Source: Alicyclobacillus fastidiosus (GTDB lineage Bacteria > Bacillota > Bacilli > Alicyclobacillales > Alicyclobacillaceae). Taken from it: 64,000 nucleotides of DNA. Location: NCBI RefSeq assembly GCF_026651875.1, contig NZ_CP104067.1, positions 1,488,001 to 1,552,000 on the forward strand, in the 5' to 3' direction. This document shows, one piece after another, positions 48,100 through 55,599 of the stretch; positions within the stretch are counted from its first letter, which is position 1; the number at the start of each line of letters is the position of its first letter. The notes beneath the pieces are model-generated. The model was not told the DNA's origin, did no database searches, and saw nothing but the letters and a program-made list of their open reading frames with translations. A program made the position numbers and the translations under genes.

Positions 48100-48111
48100 G
48101 GTGAGTCATCG

Positions 48112-49578
48112 TTGAAGTGGTTGCACAGGCTAGAGCACATCTTCCGCATTGAAACGTTCCTGTTGCTCACGTGGATAGTCATTTTTGCTATCCACGCAGG
48201 TGCACCCATAAGTGATCCAGACACCCCATGGCATCTCGCCACGGGGAATTATATTTTGACGCATCACCGGATTCCGAGAACTGATCCGTTCTCCTGGTCG
48301 ATGTACGGCAAACCCTGGGTGACGCAGGAGTGGCTATTTGAAGTCATTCTCGCTTGGCTCGCACAGAAGGTCGGTTTTTTTGGCGTTTGGGCACTTGCGG
48401 TGTTCCTACACACCGTCACTGTCCTTGTGCTCTATCGGCTTTGCTGCGACGTGTCGGACGGTCAGCGCGTGTTCTCGGCCATCGCGGCGAGCCTTGGGAC
48501 GGCAGCGGGTCTCGCGTTCTGGGTCCTGCGGCCACAGCTCTTCTCCTATGTGATGTTTGCCCTCTTTCTTTGGATTCTAGCGCGAGTCAATCGCGGGCAT
48601 CTCAAGGCGTTGTGGGCGGTGCCGCCACTCATCCTCATCTGGGCCAACGCGCACGCGTCTGTAAGCATTGGCATCATCATGTTGGTGTTCGAGGTGGTCG
48701 TGAGTTTCATTCCAACGGTCGGTCGACTTTCTCAACTTCCACTGTCGAATAAGGCGCGCGTGTACTTGCTCATCACTGCACTGGTGTCCATTGGTATCGG
48801 CCTGCTCAATCCCAATACATACCACGAGTTCACGTACGCACTGTTGTCGAATAACACGTTGATGGTCAACAGTATCAACGAGTGGCACTCTCCGGACTTC
48901 CACAGCCAGTACTACAAGTACGGAGTCATTCCATTTGTGGCGTTCGTGCTCGTATTGCTCGTCATTCGAAAACAGAATGTCCCGCTCAAATACGTCTTGT
49001 ACTTTGGCGGCTGCTTTGCGTTGACGCTCGTGTATCAGCGGTTTATGCCATACCTCGCCATCTCTGGGGCACCGCTTATCGCCGCCTGCACGCGGGATTG
49101 GTTACGAGCGCTTCTGAATCCGTCCCGCGTCTTCCGCTATGTACTCGGTATTTTGATGTGCGGTGTAATGATAGATTTTTGCATCAGCGTCCCTGATCTA
49201 CGTGGGTCGGTCGATAGACACTTCGCCACGAACGCATATCCCATCGATTGCGTCAACTATTTGAAGCAACATCCAGTCCCGGGTCCCATGCTCAACGCCT
49301 ATGACTTTGGAGGATATTTGATTTACGAACACATCCCGACATTCGTAGACGGCCGCACGGACATCTTTTTGGAGAACAACACCTTCCAGGACTATATGGA
49401 CCTGCAGAATCTGGCCTGGGATGCGCCAGATTTGTTGAACAAGTACGGTTTCAAATCGGCGATTTTACCGCCGGGCTACGCGTTGAGCGTCTACTTAACC
49501 AACAGCCCAGATTGGCACATCGTCTTTCAGGGTGCCAACGCAGAGATATTCGTTCGAAATGGGAACACATCAGATTAA
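48112..49578 (+). CDS. large polytopic membrane protein, glycosyltransferase-39-like
   Basis: 488 residues, about ten helices. The N-terminal loop DPDTPWHLATGNYILTHHR, then IPRTDPFSWSMYGKPW and VTQEWLFEVILAWL, is typical of a widespread family of membrane proteins with a GT-C-like topology, where the early Asp (SDPDTPW) would be catalytic. The C-terminal soluble part has NAYDFGGYLIYEH and FVDGRTDIF, also family features. Sugar transfer from a lipid carrier is possible but unproven. Start TTG 48112 follows GAGGTGAG. Confidence 0.65.
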   Translation: MKWLHRLEHIFRIETFLLLTWIVIFAIHAGAPISDPDTPWHLATGNYILTHHRIPRTDPFSWSMYGKPWVTQEWLFEVILAWLAQKVGFFGVWALAVFLHTVTVLVLYRLCCDVSDGQRVFSAIAASLGTAAGLAFWVLRPQLFSYVMFALFLWILARVNRGHLKALWAVPPLILIWANAHASVSIGIIMLVFEVVVSFIPTVGRLSQLPLSNKARVYLLITALVSIGIGLLNPNTYHEFTYALLSNNTLMVNSINEWHSPDFHSQYYKYGVIPFVAFVLVLLVIRKQNVPLKYVLYFGGCFALTLVYQRFMPYLAISGAPLIAACTRDWLRALLNPSRVFRYVLGILMCGVMIDFCISVPDLRGSVDRHFATNAYPIDCVNYLKQHPVPGPMLNAYDFGGYLIYEHIPTFVDGRTDIFLENNTFQDYMDLQNLAWDAPDLLNKYGFKSAILPPGYALSVYLTNSPDWHIVFQGANAEIFVRNGNTSD

Positions 49579-49595
49579 TCGGCTCAACACAGCCA

Positions 49596-49632
49596 CGGCC
49601 CGCCGCGAAACGCTCTGCGGCGGGCCGCTTTA
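49596..49632 (+). terminator. terminator of the exporter/membrane-protein unit
   Basis: CGGCCCGCCGC (49596-49606) pairs perfectly with 49617-49627, followed by CTTTATT. Confidence 0.75.
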
Positions 49633-49726
49633 TTGCCCACGCAATCTTTTGCGCTGCACAAATCGCCTTCTAGGCACCTGCTGCATAGGCTAGACGGAAG
49701 GACAATTGGCAGGGGGGATACCACGC

Positions 49727-50638
49727 ATGCGCATTCATCGCGTCCGCCAAGGTGAGACGCTCCGGCAGATTGCTGAAACGTACGGGGTTACGGTACGAGA
49801 TCTCGTCCACTACAATGAACTCTCGTCACAACAAATCGTCCCCGGACTCGCACTTCTCATCCCAGGGGGAGAACCGCTAGGCGTACAGGCGTACATCGTA
49901 AAAAGCGGAGATACAGCGGCATCTATCGCCGCGAAATTCGGTTTATCAAATGAATTGTTCAGTCAGTGGACGGGGTACGAAACGACATCGACCCTTAGCG
50001 TCGGCACACGCTTATACCTACCAGTTCGTCACCCCACGAAGCGAAACATTGAGGTAAACGGCTATTTGCTCCCAACAGGGAGGCCATCCGATGCACACAT
50101 TTTACAGGAGCTTTCCATCTTGACCTACTTTTGTACGTTTAGTTACCAGGCACGCGCCGACGGCAGTTTGGAGGCGCCAAAGGACGACGTCGCACTGAGG
50201 GCCGCGCGCGCCCAGCGAATCCGACCGCTCGTGACTGTGACGAACTTCGATGGAACCAATTTCAACCCAAGCCTCGCTCACACCATTCTCGCGAACGCGT
50301 CGATTCGCCGCCGACTCATCGACAATATGGCCAGCACCTGTAAAGCGAAAGGGTACGGTGGCGTAAACGTCGATTTCGAGCATATGCAACCGGAGGATCG
50401 GCCGCTGTATAACCAGTTTATCGCCCAGTTGCGCGACAGCCTGCACGCACAAGGATTGTCTGTGTCTATCGCCATGGGTCCAAAAACGGCCGACAATCCG
50501 ACTCAGTCATGGATGGGCGCATTCGATTACAAGACGCTGGGCTCTGAGGTCGACTTCCTCATGCTGATGACGTACGAGTGGGGATGGGTCGGTGGACCTC
50601 CTCTTGCGGGCATTCTGCAACACAATTCACACAGTTGA
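49727..50638 (+). CDS. LysM-GH18 spore-cortex hydrolase, C-terminally truncated
   Basis: 303 residues. Two LysM peptidoglycan-binding modules (1-47 and 55-100) precede a glycoside hydrolase 18 domain with the catalytic Glu218 in GGVNVDFEHM. This is the layout of SleL/YaaH, which degrade spore cortex, but those run to about 430 residues. Here family similarity stops after YEWGWVGGPP (~292) and an unrelated tail LAGILQHNSHS ends the frame, so about 125 residues of the barrel are missing. ATG 49727 lies after AGGGGGGATACC. The break coincides with a shift to more A+T-rich DNA. It is likely non-functional or altered. Confidence 0.8.
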   Translation: MRIHRVRQGETLRQIAETYGVTVRDLVHYNELSSQQIVPGLALLIPGGEPLGVQAYIVKSGDTAASIAAKFGLSNELFSQWTGYETTSTLSVGTRLYLPVRHPTKRNIEVNGYLLPTGRPSDAHILQELSILTYFCTFSYQARADGSLEAPKDDVALRAARAQRIRPLVTVTNFDGTNFNPSLAHTILANASIRRRLIDNMASTCKAKGYGGVNVDFEHMQPEDRPLYNQFIAQLRDSLHAQGLSVSIAMGPKTADNPTQSWMGAFDYKTLGSEVDFLMLMTYEWGWVGGPPLAGILQHNSHS

Positions 50639-50796
50639 ACTACAGAGCTTACAGTTCTTGTCGGATCCAGTGTTCTCGGCGAAAGGGTGCATTGGCGTGA
50701 CAAAAACTCGGCGAACCGATGTGGGTAGGATAGTATTGCGCAAAAATCAAAAATATAAATAAGTATCACTAAGCAAGCCAAATGGGGTGACTTATT

Positions 50797-50949
50797 ATGA
50801 ACCGGAAGAAACCGGATTTGTCAGATCAAACTAAAGAAATTCATTCAGCCGTGATCCTAAAGTTAAATCTTCTCGACCGGCAGTTACAAGAAATGACACG
50901 TAAACTGGAACGACTAAGTAGGGCAAATAGCATTAAAAATGAGCGGTAA
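50797..50949 (+). CDS. small hypothetical protein (50 aa)
   Basis: A 50-codon frame starting MNRKKPDLSDQTKEIHSAV behind AATGGGGTGACTT. The latter half (LLDRQLQEMTRKLERLSR) is a heptad-patterned helix suited to a coiled coil. No family recognised. It is the first gene after the truncation of the cortex-hydrolase gene. Confidence 0.45.
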   Translation: MNRKKPDLSDQTKEIHSAVILKLNLLDRQLQEMTRKLERLSRANSIKNER

Positions 50950-51045
50950 AGAGGAGTCAATCCCCCGAAATCGACATGCGTGTCACCAAGTTCGCAATCA
51001 TCAATTTGATGTATCCCTTCGGCGTTTACCTGATTCAAAAAAGTG

Positions 51046-51074
51046 TTGACAGTGAAAAGTCCGGTGTGTTAACT
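51046..51074 (+). promoter_or_regulatory. promoter of the tandem M-box operon
   Basis: TTGACA (51046-51051), 17 bases, TTAACT (51069-51074): a good SigA promoter that would start transcripts about 20 bases before the first M-box. Confidence 0.65.
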
Positions 51075-51097
51075 TCTTTATGGAATGAATTGCATAA

Positions 51098-51300
51098 TCC
51101 TCGTTAGGTGAGGCGTCTGTATAATCACATGCCATTGCCCAGAAACGTCGAAAGACGCCAATGGGTCACCAAGTCTTGTCGGACTAAGGCTTGACTTAAT
51201 ATGGCTGAGCGTTCTGCTCTACGTTATGCAGTGCTAAAGCTCAACAAGGGGGAACCTACTTTGAGTTGGAAACCTCCCTTGTGCGGAGGTTTTTTGGTTT
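51098..51300 (+). ncRNA. M-box (ykoK) Mg2+ riboswitch, copy 1, with terminator
   Basis: The aptamer matches the ykoK leader: TCGTTAGGTGAGGC (51101), TGCCATTGCCCAGAAACG with AGACGCCAATGGGTC, then GGACTAAGGCTTGACTTAA and GCTAAAGCTCAAC. After it ACAAGGG (51244-51250) can pair with CCCTTGT (51276-51282), an antiterminator, in competition with the terminator AACCTCC/GGAGGTT (51271-51277 with 51285-51291) and its T6. In this class, Mg2+ binding frees the terminator and turns the transporter off. Confidence 0.9.
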
Positions 51301-51383
51301 TTTAAGGCAAGAAGTAAATTAGGCAAATAGTAAGACACGATTGACAGTCAATTGTCATACAGTGTCTTAGCTTAAAACAAGCG

Positions 51384-51632
51384 GTCCTCGTTAGGCGAGG
51401 CTTCTATACGAATACATGCCACTGCCCGGAAACGTGGAAACACGCCAATGGGTTGAACAGGTACTGCCGGCTTAAGGCTTTACTTAACGTGGCTGGGTGG
51501 ACGCCCTCTCGGACGCCCGACGTCGTATAGTGCCAAAGCTCAACTAGGGGGATTGTGAAAACGCAGTGCGCGCAGGTTTTTTATGCATGCGTTCTTTCAC
51601 CCCCTGAGGATCGTCCCTCAGGGGGTTTTTAA
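51384..51632 (+). ncRNA. M-box (ykoK) Mg2+ riboswitch, copy 2, with terminator
   Basis: A second full aptamer: TCGTTAGGCGAGGCTTCTAT (51387), GCCACTGCCCGGAAACG, CACGCCAATGGGTTG, CCGGCTTAAGGCTTTACTTAA and GCCAAAGCTCAAC. Its expression platform is different in sequence: AGGGGG (51545) with TGAAAACGCA can pair with TGCGTTCTTTCA and CCCCCT (to 51605), opposing the terminator CCCCCTGAGG/CCTCAGGGGG (51600-51609 with 51616-51625) and T5. It is preceded by its own TTGACA (51341) lacking a good -10, a relic of duplication with the promoter. Confidence 0.9.
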
Positions 51633-51657
51633 ATTGTCCTTTAAGGAGGTGGTAGGT

Positions 51658-51855
51658 ATGGACCCGGAACCTGATAGTCGAATGTGCTTGAGTTCAAACG
51701 ATTTTTATTATGAGGTTGGCGCGGACCAATCTACTACTGACAAAGGAGGGCAATTCCCATGGGTGTTGCAATGGAAAAGAAAGCACAACATTCGGCAGTT
51801 CTTGATTCGGCTCATGTTGGGGATATCAAAGGTGCCCTCGGCACCGTTCGTCTAG
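51658..51855 (+). CDS. overlapping leader ORF (65 codons) with Asp/Glu-Pro start
   Basis: An ORF with a perfect ribosome site, TTAAGGAGGTGG at seven bases, between the second M-box terminator and the transporter. It begins MDPEPDSRMCLSS and runs 97 bases into the transporter gene in another frame. Alternating acid-proline residues right at the N-terminus are what make the MgtL leader (MEPDPTP...) of Salmonella destabilise ribosomes at low Mg2+. The rest (from residue 30) is only an out-of-frame reading of the transporter start. Whether it is a regulatory leader rather than a functional protein is inference. Confidence 0.55.
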   Translation: MDPEPDSRMCLSSNDFYYEVGADQSTTDKGGQFPWVLQWKRKHNIRQFLIRLMLGISKVPSAPFV

Positions 51856-53396
51856 ACGACAATGCGCCACGTAAGTCTTGGTGGGCACGCATTCGCACGT
51901 TACTTGCCATTATGGGACCAGGACTGATTGTCATGGTCGGAGACAACGACGCAGGCGGTGTATCCACGTATGCTCAGGCTGGGCAAAACTATGGCACAAG
52001 TCTTCTGTGGGTCTTACTTCTCTTAATTCCTGTATTAATGGTTTGTCAAGAGATGGTCGTTCGTCTCGGACTCGTCACTGGGGTCGGACACGCACGGTTG
52101 ATCTTCCAACGTTTCGGGAAGTTTTGGGGCGCGTTTTCTGTTGGGGACTTATTCATCCTAAACTTCTTAACGATCGTGACAGAATTCATTGGAATCAGCA
52201 TGGCGATGACCTATTTTGGTGTAAGCGAGTATATCTCGGTACCAGTGGCAGCACTTTTGCTGATTCTAATTACCGTAACAGGAAGTTTTCGTCGTTGGGA
52301 AAGTTCCATGTTTGTTTGCATCGTGTTGAACTTTTTGGTGATTCCGCTCGCCTTTATGAGCCACCCGCATTTCGGACCCATGGTACGTAATACCTTCGTC
52401 CCGAGTGTGCAAGGTGGACTTAATTCTAATGCACTCCTGCTGATCATCGGCTTGGTCGGTACAACGGTCGCACCATGGCAATTGTTCTTCCAACAATCGA
52501 ACGTGATCGACAAAAGGCTGACTCCGCGCTGGATGAAATATGAAAGAGCTGATACGTTTATTGGTGCATTCGTCGTCATCATTGGAGCTGCTGCCATTAT
52601 TGCTGCAACCGCCTTTGCATTCCAAGGCACAAAAGCGTTTGGCAATTTCGTGGACAGCGCAACGGTAGCAAACTTGTTCGCGCATCATGTAAGCCGAGTT
52701 GCCGGCAACGTGTTCGCCATCGTTCTCTTGAATGCTTCCATTATCGGGGCAGGTGCAGTCACCTTGTCGACTTCTTATGCCTTTGGGGATGTGTTTGGGA
52801 TCAACCATTCCCTGCATCGCAGCTTCAAAGATGCAAAAGGATTTTACATTATTTACGCTGCCATTGTACTCGTCGCCGCAGGCATTGTCCTTATCCCGAA
52901 TGCACCGCTCGGTTTAATGACAATTTTGGTGCAAGCGCTCGCCGGTGTGCTGCTCCCAAGTGCAACCGTGTTCTTGCTCATTCTTTGCAATGACAAGGCG
53001 GTGTTAGGACCGTGGGTCAACAAACCGTGGCAAAACGTCTTGGGGGCTATCATTGTCGGTGTATTGACTATGTTGTCACTCATTCTTGCGGCAACGACGT
53101 TGTTCCCAAACTGGAACGTGACGGTTCTCACTGAAATTTTAGCTGGGGTTCTGATAGTATCCCTTTTAGTAACAGGTGTATTTCAAGTGTTACGTCGGGG
53201 AAAGGCTGCTGAAAGAGATTCTGTTGAAGATCTGGATCGCTGGACTTGGCGGATGCTGCCACTAGATGATCTGCCAAAAGCCATGCCCTCTCGGGGTACC
53301 GCAATTGGCATGCTCTCACTTCGAGCATATCTAGTCATCGCCGTGGTGTTATTGGTGGTCAAGGCGATTCAGTTGGCTCTTGGACACACAGTTTGA
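51759..53396 (+). CDS. NRAMP-related magnesium transporter (NMT type)
   Basis: 545 residues, about 11 helices plus a ~45-residue N-terminal cytoplasmic tail. It has the NRAMP fold but lacks the metal-site motifs of Mn2+/Fe2+ members. Helix 1 reads GDNDAGGVST where MntH has DPGN, and helix 6 reads GTTVAPWQLFFQQSN where MntH has MPHN. These changes are those of the Mg2+-transporting NRAMP relatives of Clostridia and others, known to be M-box controlled, so Mg2+ is the likely substrate. AAAGGAGG lies nine bases before ATG 51759; an ATG at 51771 is also in frame. Confidence 0.85.
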   Translation: MGVAMEKKAQHSAVLDSAHVGDIKGALGTVRLDDNAPRKSWWARIRTLLAIMGPGLIVMVGDNDAGGVSTYAQAGQNYGTSLLWVLLLLIPVLMVCQEMVVRLGLVTGVGHARLIFQRFGKFWGAFSVGDLFILNFLTIVTEFIGISMAMTYFGVSEYISVPVAALLLILITVTGSFRRWESSMFVCIVLNFLVIPLAFMSHPHFGPMVRNTFVPSVQGGLNSNALLLIIGLVGTTVAPWQLFFQQSNVIDKRLTPRWMKYERADTFIGAFVVIIGAAAIIAATAFAFQGTKAFGNFVDSATVANLFAHHVSRVAGNVFAIVLLNASIIGAGAVTLSTSYAFGDVFGINHSLHRSFKDAKGFYIIYAAIVLVAAGIVLIPNAPLGLMTILVQALAGVLLPSATVFLLILCNDKAVLGPWVNKPWQNVLGAIIVGVLTMLSLILAATTLFPNWNVTVLTEILAGVLIVSLLVTGVFQVLRRGKAAERDSVEDLDRWTWRMLPLDDLPKAMPSRGTAIGMLSLRAYLVIAVVLLVVKAIQLALGHTV

Positions 53397-53410
53397 ATGG
53401 AAAGATTGAA

Positions 53411-53446
53411 TGCATCCCTTTAGATTTTCGAGGGGATGCATTTTTT
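53411..53446 (+). terminator. terminator of the Mg2+ transporter gene
   Basis: TGCATCCC (53411-53418) pairs with GGGATGCA (53433-53440), followed by T6. Confidence 0.8.
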
Positions 53447-53454
53447 ATTCACTC

Positions 53455-53738
53455 ATAAAATTGACAACGGAAAATGCCAATGTACACCCGAATTCCAGAT
53501 TTATCCCCTGATCAATGTACACGAAACCTGTAAACTTGAAACGTAAGCTTACAGCTAAAAACTGCGTGCTATATGTACGGCATGGGTGACCTTGTACCAA
53601 ACGTTACAGGAAAAAACCACTGATTATTGTTAATGCGCAGCATTAACGACATAATGGTTTGTCCTCATCATTGTTGTTTAAAGTAGTGTTGATGCCCACC
53701 GAAATAATAGCGGGTTTCCCCGCTGTTATTTCGTTTCT
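53455..53738 (+). ncRNA. possible structured small RNA in a gene-free stretch
   Basis: No ORF explains this stretch, yet it is rich in pairing. CTGTAAACTT/AAGCTTACAG (53528-53537 with 53545-53554), GTTAATGC/GCATTAAC (53629-53636 with 53640-53647), and a terminal hairpin of 15 pairs (53700-53714 with 53719-53733, loop TTTC, then TTTCTTT). A TTGACA lies at 53462 without a clear -10. It could be a free-standing regulatory RNA ending at its own terminator; no known class fits. Confidence 0.3.
53700..53738 (+). terminator. strong terminator with no gene directly before it
   Basis: CGAAATAATAGCGGG pairs with CCCGCTGTTATTTCG (one G-T), loop TTTC, then TTTCTTT. The transporter already has its own terminator 250 bases upstream, so this one must end another transcript. 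Confidence 0.7.
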
Positions 53739-54016
53739 TTGAATTGAATATGTCCGCGATATCGACCACTGCAAACAGTGGAAGGCATACAACTATCAAA
53801 ATCGCAAAAACAGCTAATCGTAAGAGTGGGTTACGCCTTTGGTAGCCAGTGTTTTCTCTTGATTGACTACATCAAATTGACCGGGCGGTTCACTTCTTGC
53901 TTCTGCTGCAGCATCTGCAACATTTACACGACGATGAAAGTGTATCGAGCAGCTGGGTTGCGACCGAACGTTTCGAACAAGGTAAAACGGTTGGTTACAG
54001 TACTGGCGAATGAAGC

Positions 54017-54066
54017 CTAATCATGGTTCAAGCCCACCGATCTTTGTGGGCTTGAACTATGATTAG
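54017..54066. repeat. 21-base-pair perfect-type hairpin
   Basis: The arms 54017-54037 and 54046-54066 match at 20 of 21 positions, with an eight-base loop CGATCTTT. No T run follows. It lies between a doubtful ORF and the minus-strand unknown genes and could be a terminator remnant, a cruciform site, or a mini-element. Confidence 0.75.
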
Positions 54067-54087
54067 CGTTTAACTTTGTTGTTACGA

Positions 54088-54312
54088 TCAATGTAAATAC
54101 GGGGAAATGGTTATAACGTGTTGTTCCGACTGTATGTGTCTTGTTCGTTTTAGTGATGTTGACCCTTTTGAACTAATACTTATTATTTTCAGTTGCGTTT
54201 TTCTGTACTTCATCATTAATGATTGAATGTCGTCCATCAAGTTTTGGGTTACTTGATCGTCCACTGCCCCGCGTCTCACAGATTGGATAACTTCTGTAAA
54301 GATATTTCCCAT
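54088..54312 (-). CDS. small hypothetical protein (74 aa)
   Basis: Starts MGNIFTEVIQSVRRGAVDDQ and has a helical middle (NLMDDIQSLMMKYRK). It overlaps the 3' end of the preceding minus-strand gene by 37 bases, and its ribosome site is weak (GAAGA). No family recognised. It may be a real partner of that gene or a chance frame. Confidence 0.4.
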   Translation of the reverse strand: MGNIFTEVIQSVRRGAVDDQVTQNLMDDIQSLMMKYRKTQLKIISISSKGSTSLKRTRHIQSEQHVITISPYLH

Positions 54313-54782
54313 TCTTCATTTACGCGCGAGATAAATGTATTCAAGTCGTGTTCATTCTCACAGATATAGTGATGGTGCACCCAGACCGTATATTTTCTTC
54401 TCTCAACCGCAGTAGCCAGAAATGGGTATTTATCTCCAGAACAAATCACGTACCAACCTCGTGCAACGTTTTTCCACGGGTTTTTAAATACCGTATAAAA
54501 GGGCATTTGTTCTTGGTACGTCCAATCTCTGGATTGTTGCTGACTGCGCAATGTCTGATACAATTGGCTAGCTTGGTTTGGAAACCGGATGATTTCATCC
54601 CATCGTTCTTTGCGCAACCACTGTTTAAAGGATTCTTCACTGTCTTCAAAACGATAGCCCACCACAATTTTTGAATCATCGCGATCATGCCATACGACAC
54701 CGAACCAGCGGTAGTGCATTGTCGACCAATCCAGGCAATGAGGTACGGAGTCAAAACAAAGTTGCGTATGCGTCACGGTCAT
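54276..54782 (-). CDS. hypothetical protein (168 aa)
   Basis: Soluble protein rich in Trp, Tyr and His: MHYRWFGVVWHDRDDSKIVV near the start, then DSEESFKQWLRKERWDEIIRF and YVICSGDKYPFLATAVERRK. The pattern of short beta strands and charged loops suggests a compact alpha/beta fold. ATG 54782 is taken; a GTG three bases earlier is possible. No known family or neighbour suggests a role. Confidence 0.55.
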   Translation of the reverse strand: MTVTHTQLCFDSVPHCLDWSTMHYRWFGVVWHDRDDSKIVVGYRFEDSEESFKQWLRKERWDEIIRFPNQASQLYQTLRSQQQSRDWTYQEQMPFYTVFKNPWKNVARGWYVICSGDKYPFLATAVERRKYTVWVHHHYICENEHDLNTFISRVNEEWEISLQKLSNL

Positions 54783-54785
54783 CAC

Positions 54786-55056
54786 CCATGTATTTAGAAG
54801 TTTGTGCTGATTTTAGGGCAAAACGGAGTAAAGAGGTTATAAAGATATCGGGGAAAGGTATAAAGAATGTGTATAGATACCGTCCGATAAATACATAAAA
54901 TTCTGACTATATATACAAATGATTCTTTTACTTCAGAAATTTAAGACCTTAAACCGCTACTTCTATATATTTTTTTATCCAAAACAGTCCTAGAATCGTG
55001 ATGTCCATCCATCGCGATTCTAGGACTGTACTCGTTTCATCGAGGAGGTTACACAC
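54786..55056. other. A+T-rich interval before the Usp gene
   Basis: About 270 bases of A+T-rich DNA with no ORF, TATATATACAAATGATTC-type promoter-like stretches near 54907-54930 and a long hairpin directly before the Usp start. Confidence 0.4.
54984..55029. repeat. 20-base-pair hairpin upstream of the Usp gene
   Basis: Arms 54984-55003 and 55010-55029 match at 19 of 20 positions, loop TCCATC. On the minus strand it is followed by TTTTGG. It lies 27 bases before the Usp start codon and so would be part of its leader RNA, or a terminator for transcripts arriving from the right. Confidence 0.75.
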
Positions 55057-55529
55057 ATGGAGAAGATTTTGTTGGGAGTCAATCATTCCAAAGCATCAGA
55101 AAATGCCGCTCGAGTTACACGAGAACTGTTGAGTGCGTATCCCATAGCTGAGGTGACAGCAGTATATGTGACTGAAATCATCATCAGCAAGTTCGGTAGT
55201 GGACCGCTGCTTGGAATGCAGTATGAAAAGGAACTGGCGTTGAACATTCATCGAAAACTTGAGGTGGAATGCTTCAAAAATGTCAGGGCATGTTTTTTCA
55301 TTTCGAACACAGGATAGGGACTAATCCTGCGAAGGTGATCTGCCAGGCTGTAATAGAACATGACAGTGATTTCATTGTGGTTGGTAATCCGAATAAAAGC
55401 ATTTTTAAAGAAATCATGGTTGGTGGTGTTAGCCACCGTGTAGCGTCTTATGCCAAGGTACCTGTTCTACTGGCTCCAGATAAACCTTGTGTGGTGACTT
55501 CTAACGGTAGAATACTCTTCCCAAACTGA
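55057..55529 (+). pseudogene. universal stress protein (UspA family) with a -1 frame break
   Basis: The first frame (55057-55317) gives MEKILLGVNHSKASENAARV and continues to residue ~81; the second (ending 55529) gives RIGTNPAKVICQAVIEHDSD and IVVGNPNKSIFKEIMVGGVS, the ATP-loop half of UspA. Joined by a -1 shift they make one normal Usp of about 157 residues. The shift point is the T6 tract where codons TGT-TTT-TTC (55291-55299) present the heptamer T-TTT-TTC, a classic slippery site. So this is either a one-base-deletion pseudogene, a sequencing slip, or programmed or transcriptional slippage. GGAGG lies 10 bases before the ATG. It borders the kdp operon. Confidence 0.75.
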
Positions 55530-55599
55530 CCTTGTTTGTCAATCAGCAGTTAAGCTTCATGTCTAATTAATCCGAATACTCAGTGAATTAGGATCTGCA

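Noticed and set aside
53778-54020. 80-codon plus-strand ORF after the strong terminator
   Set aside because: Starts at GTG without a ribosome site, has Cys-rich low-complexity middle, no family resemblance, and its stop lies inside a large hairpin. Not listed as a gene.
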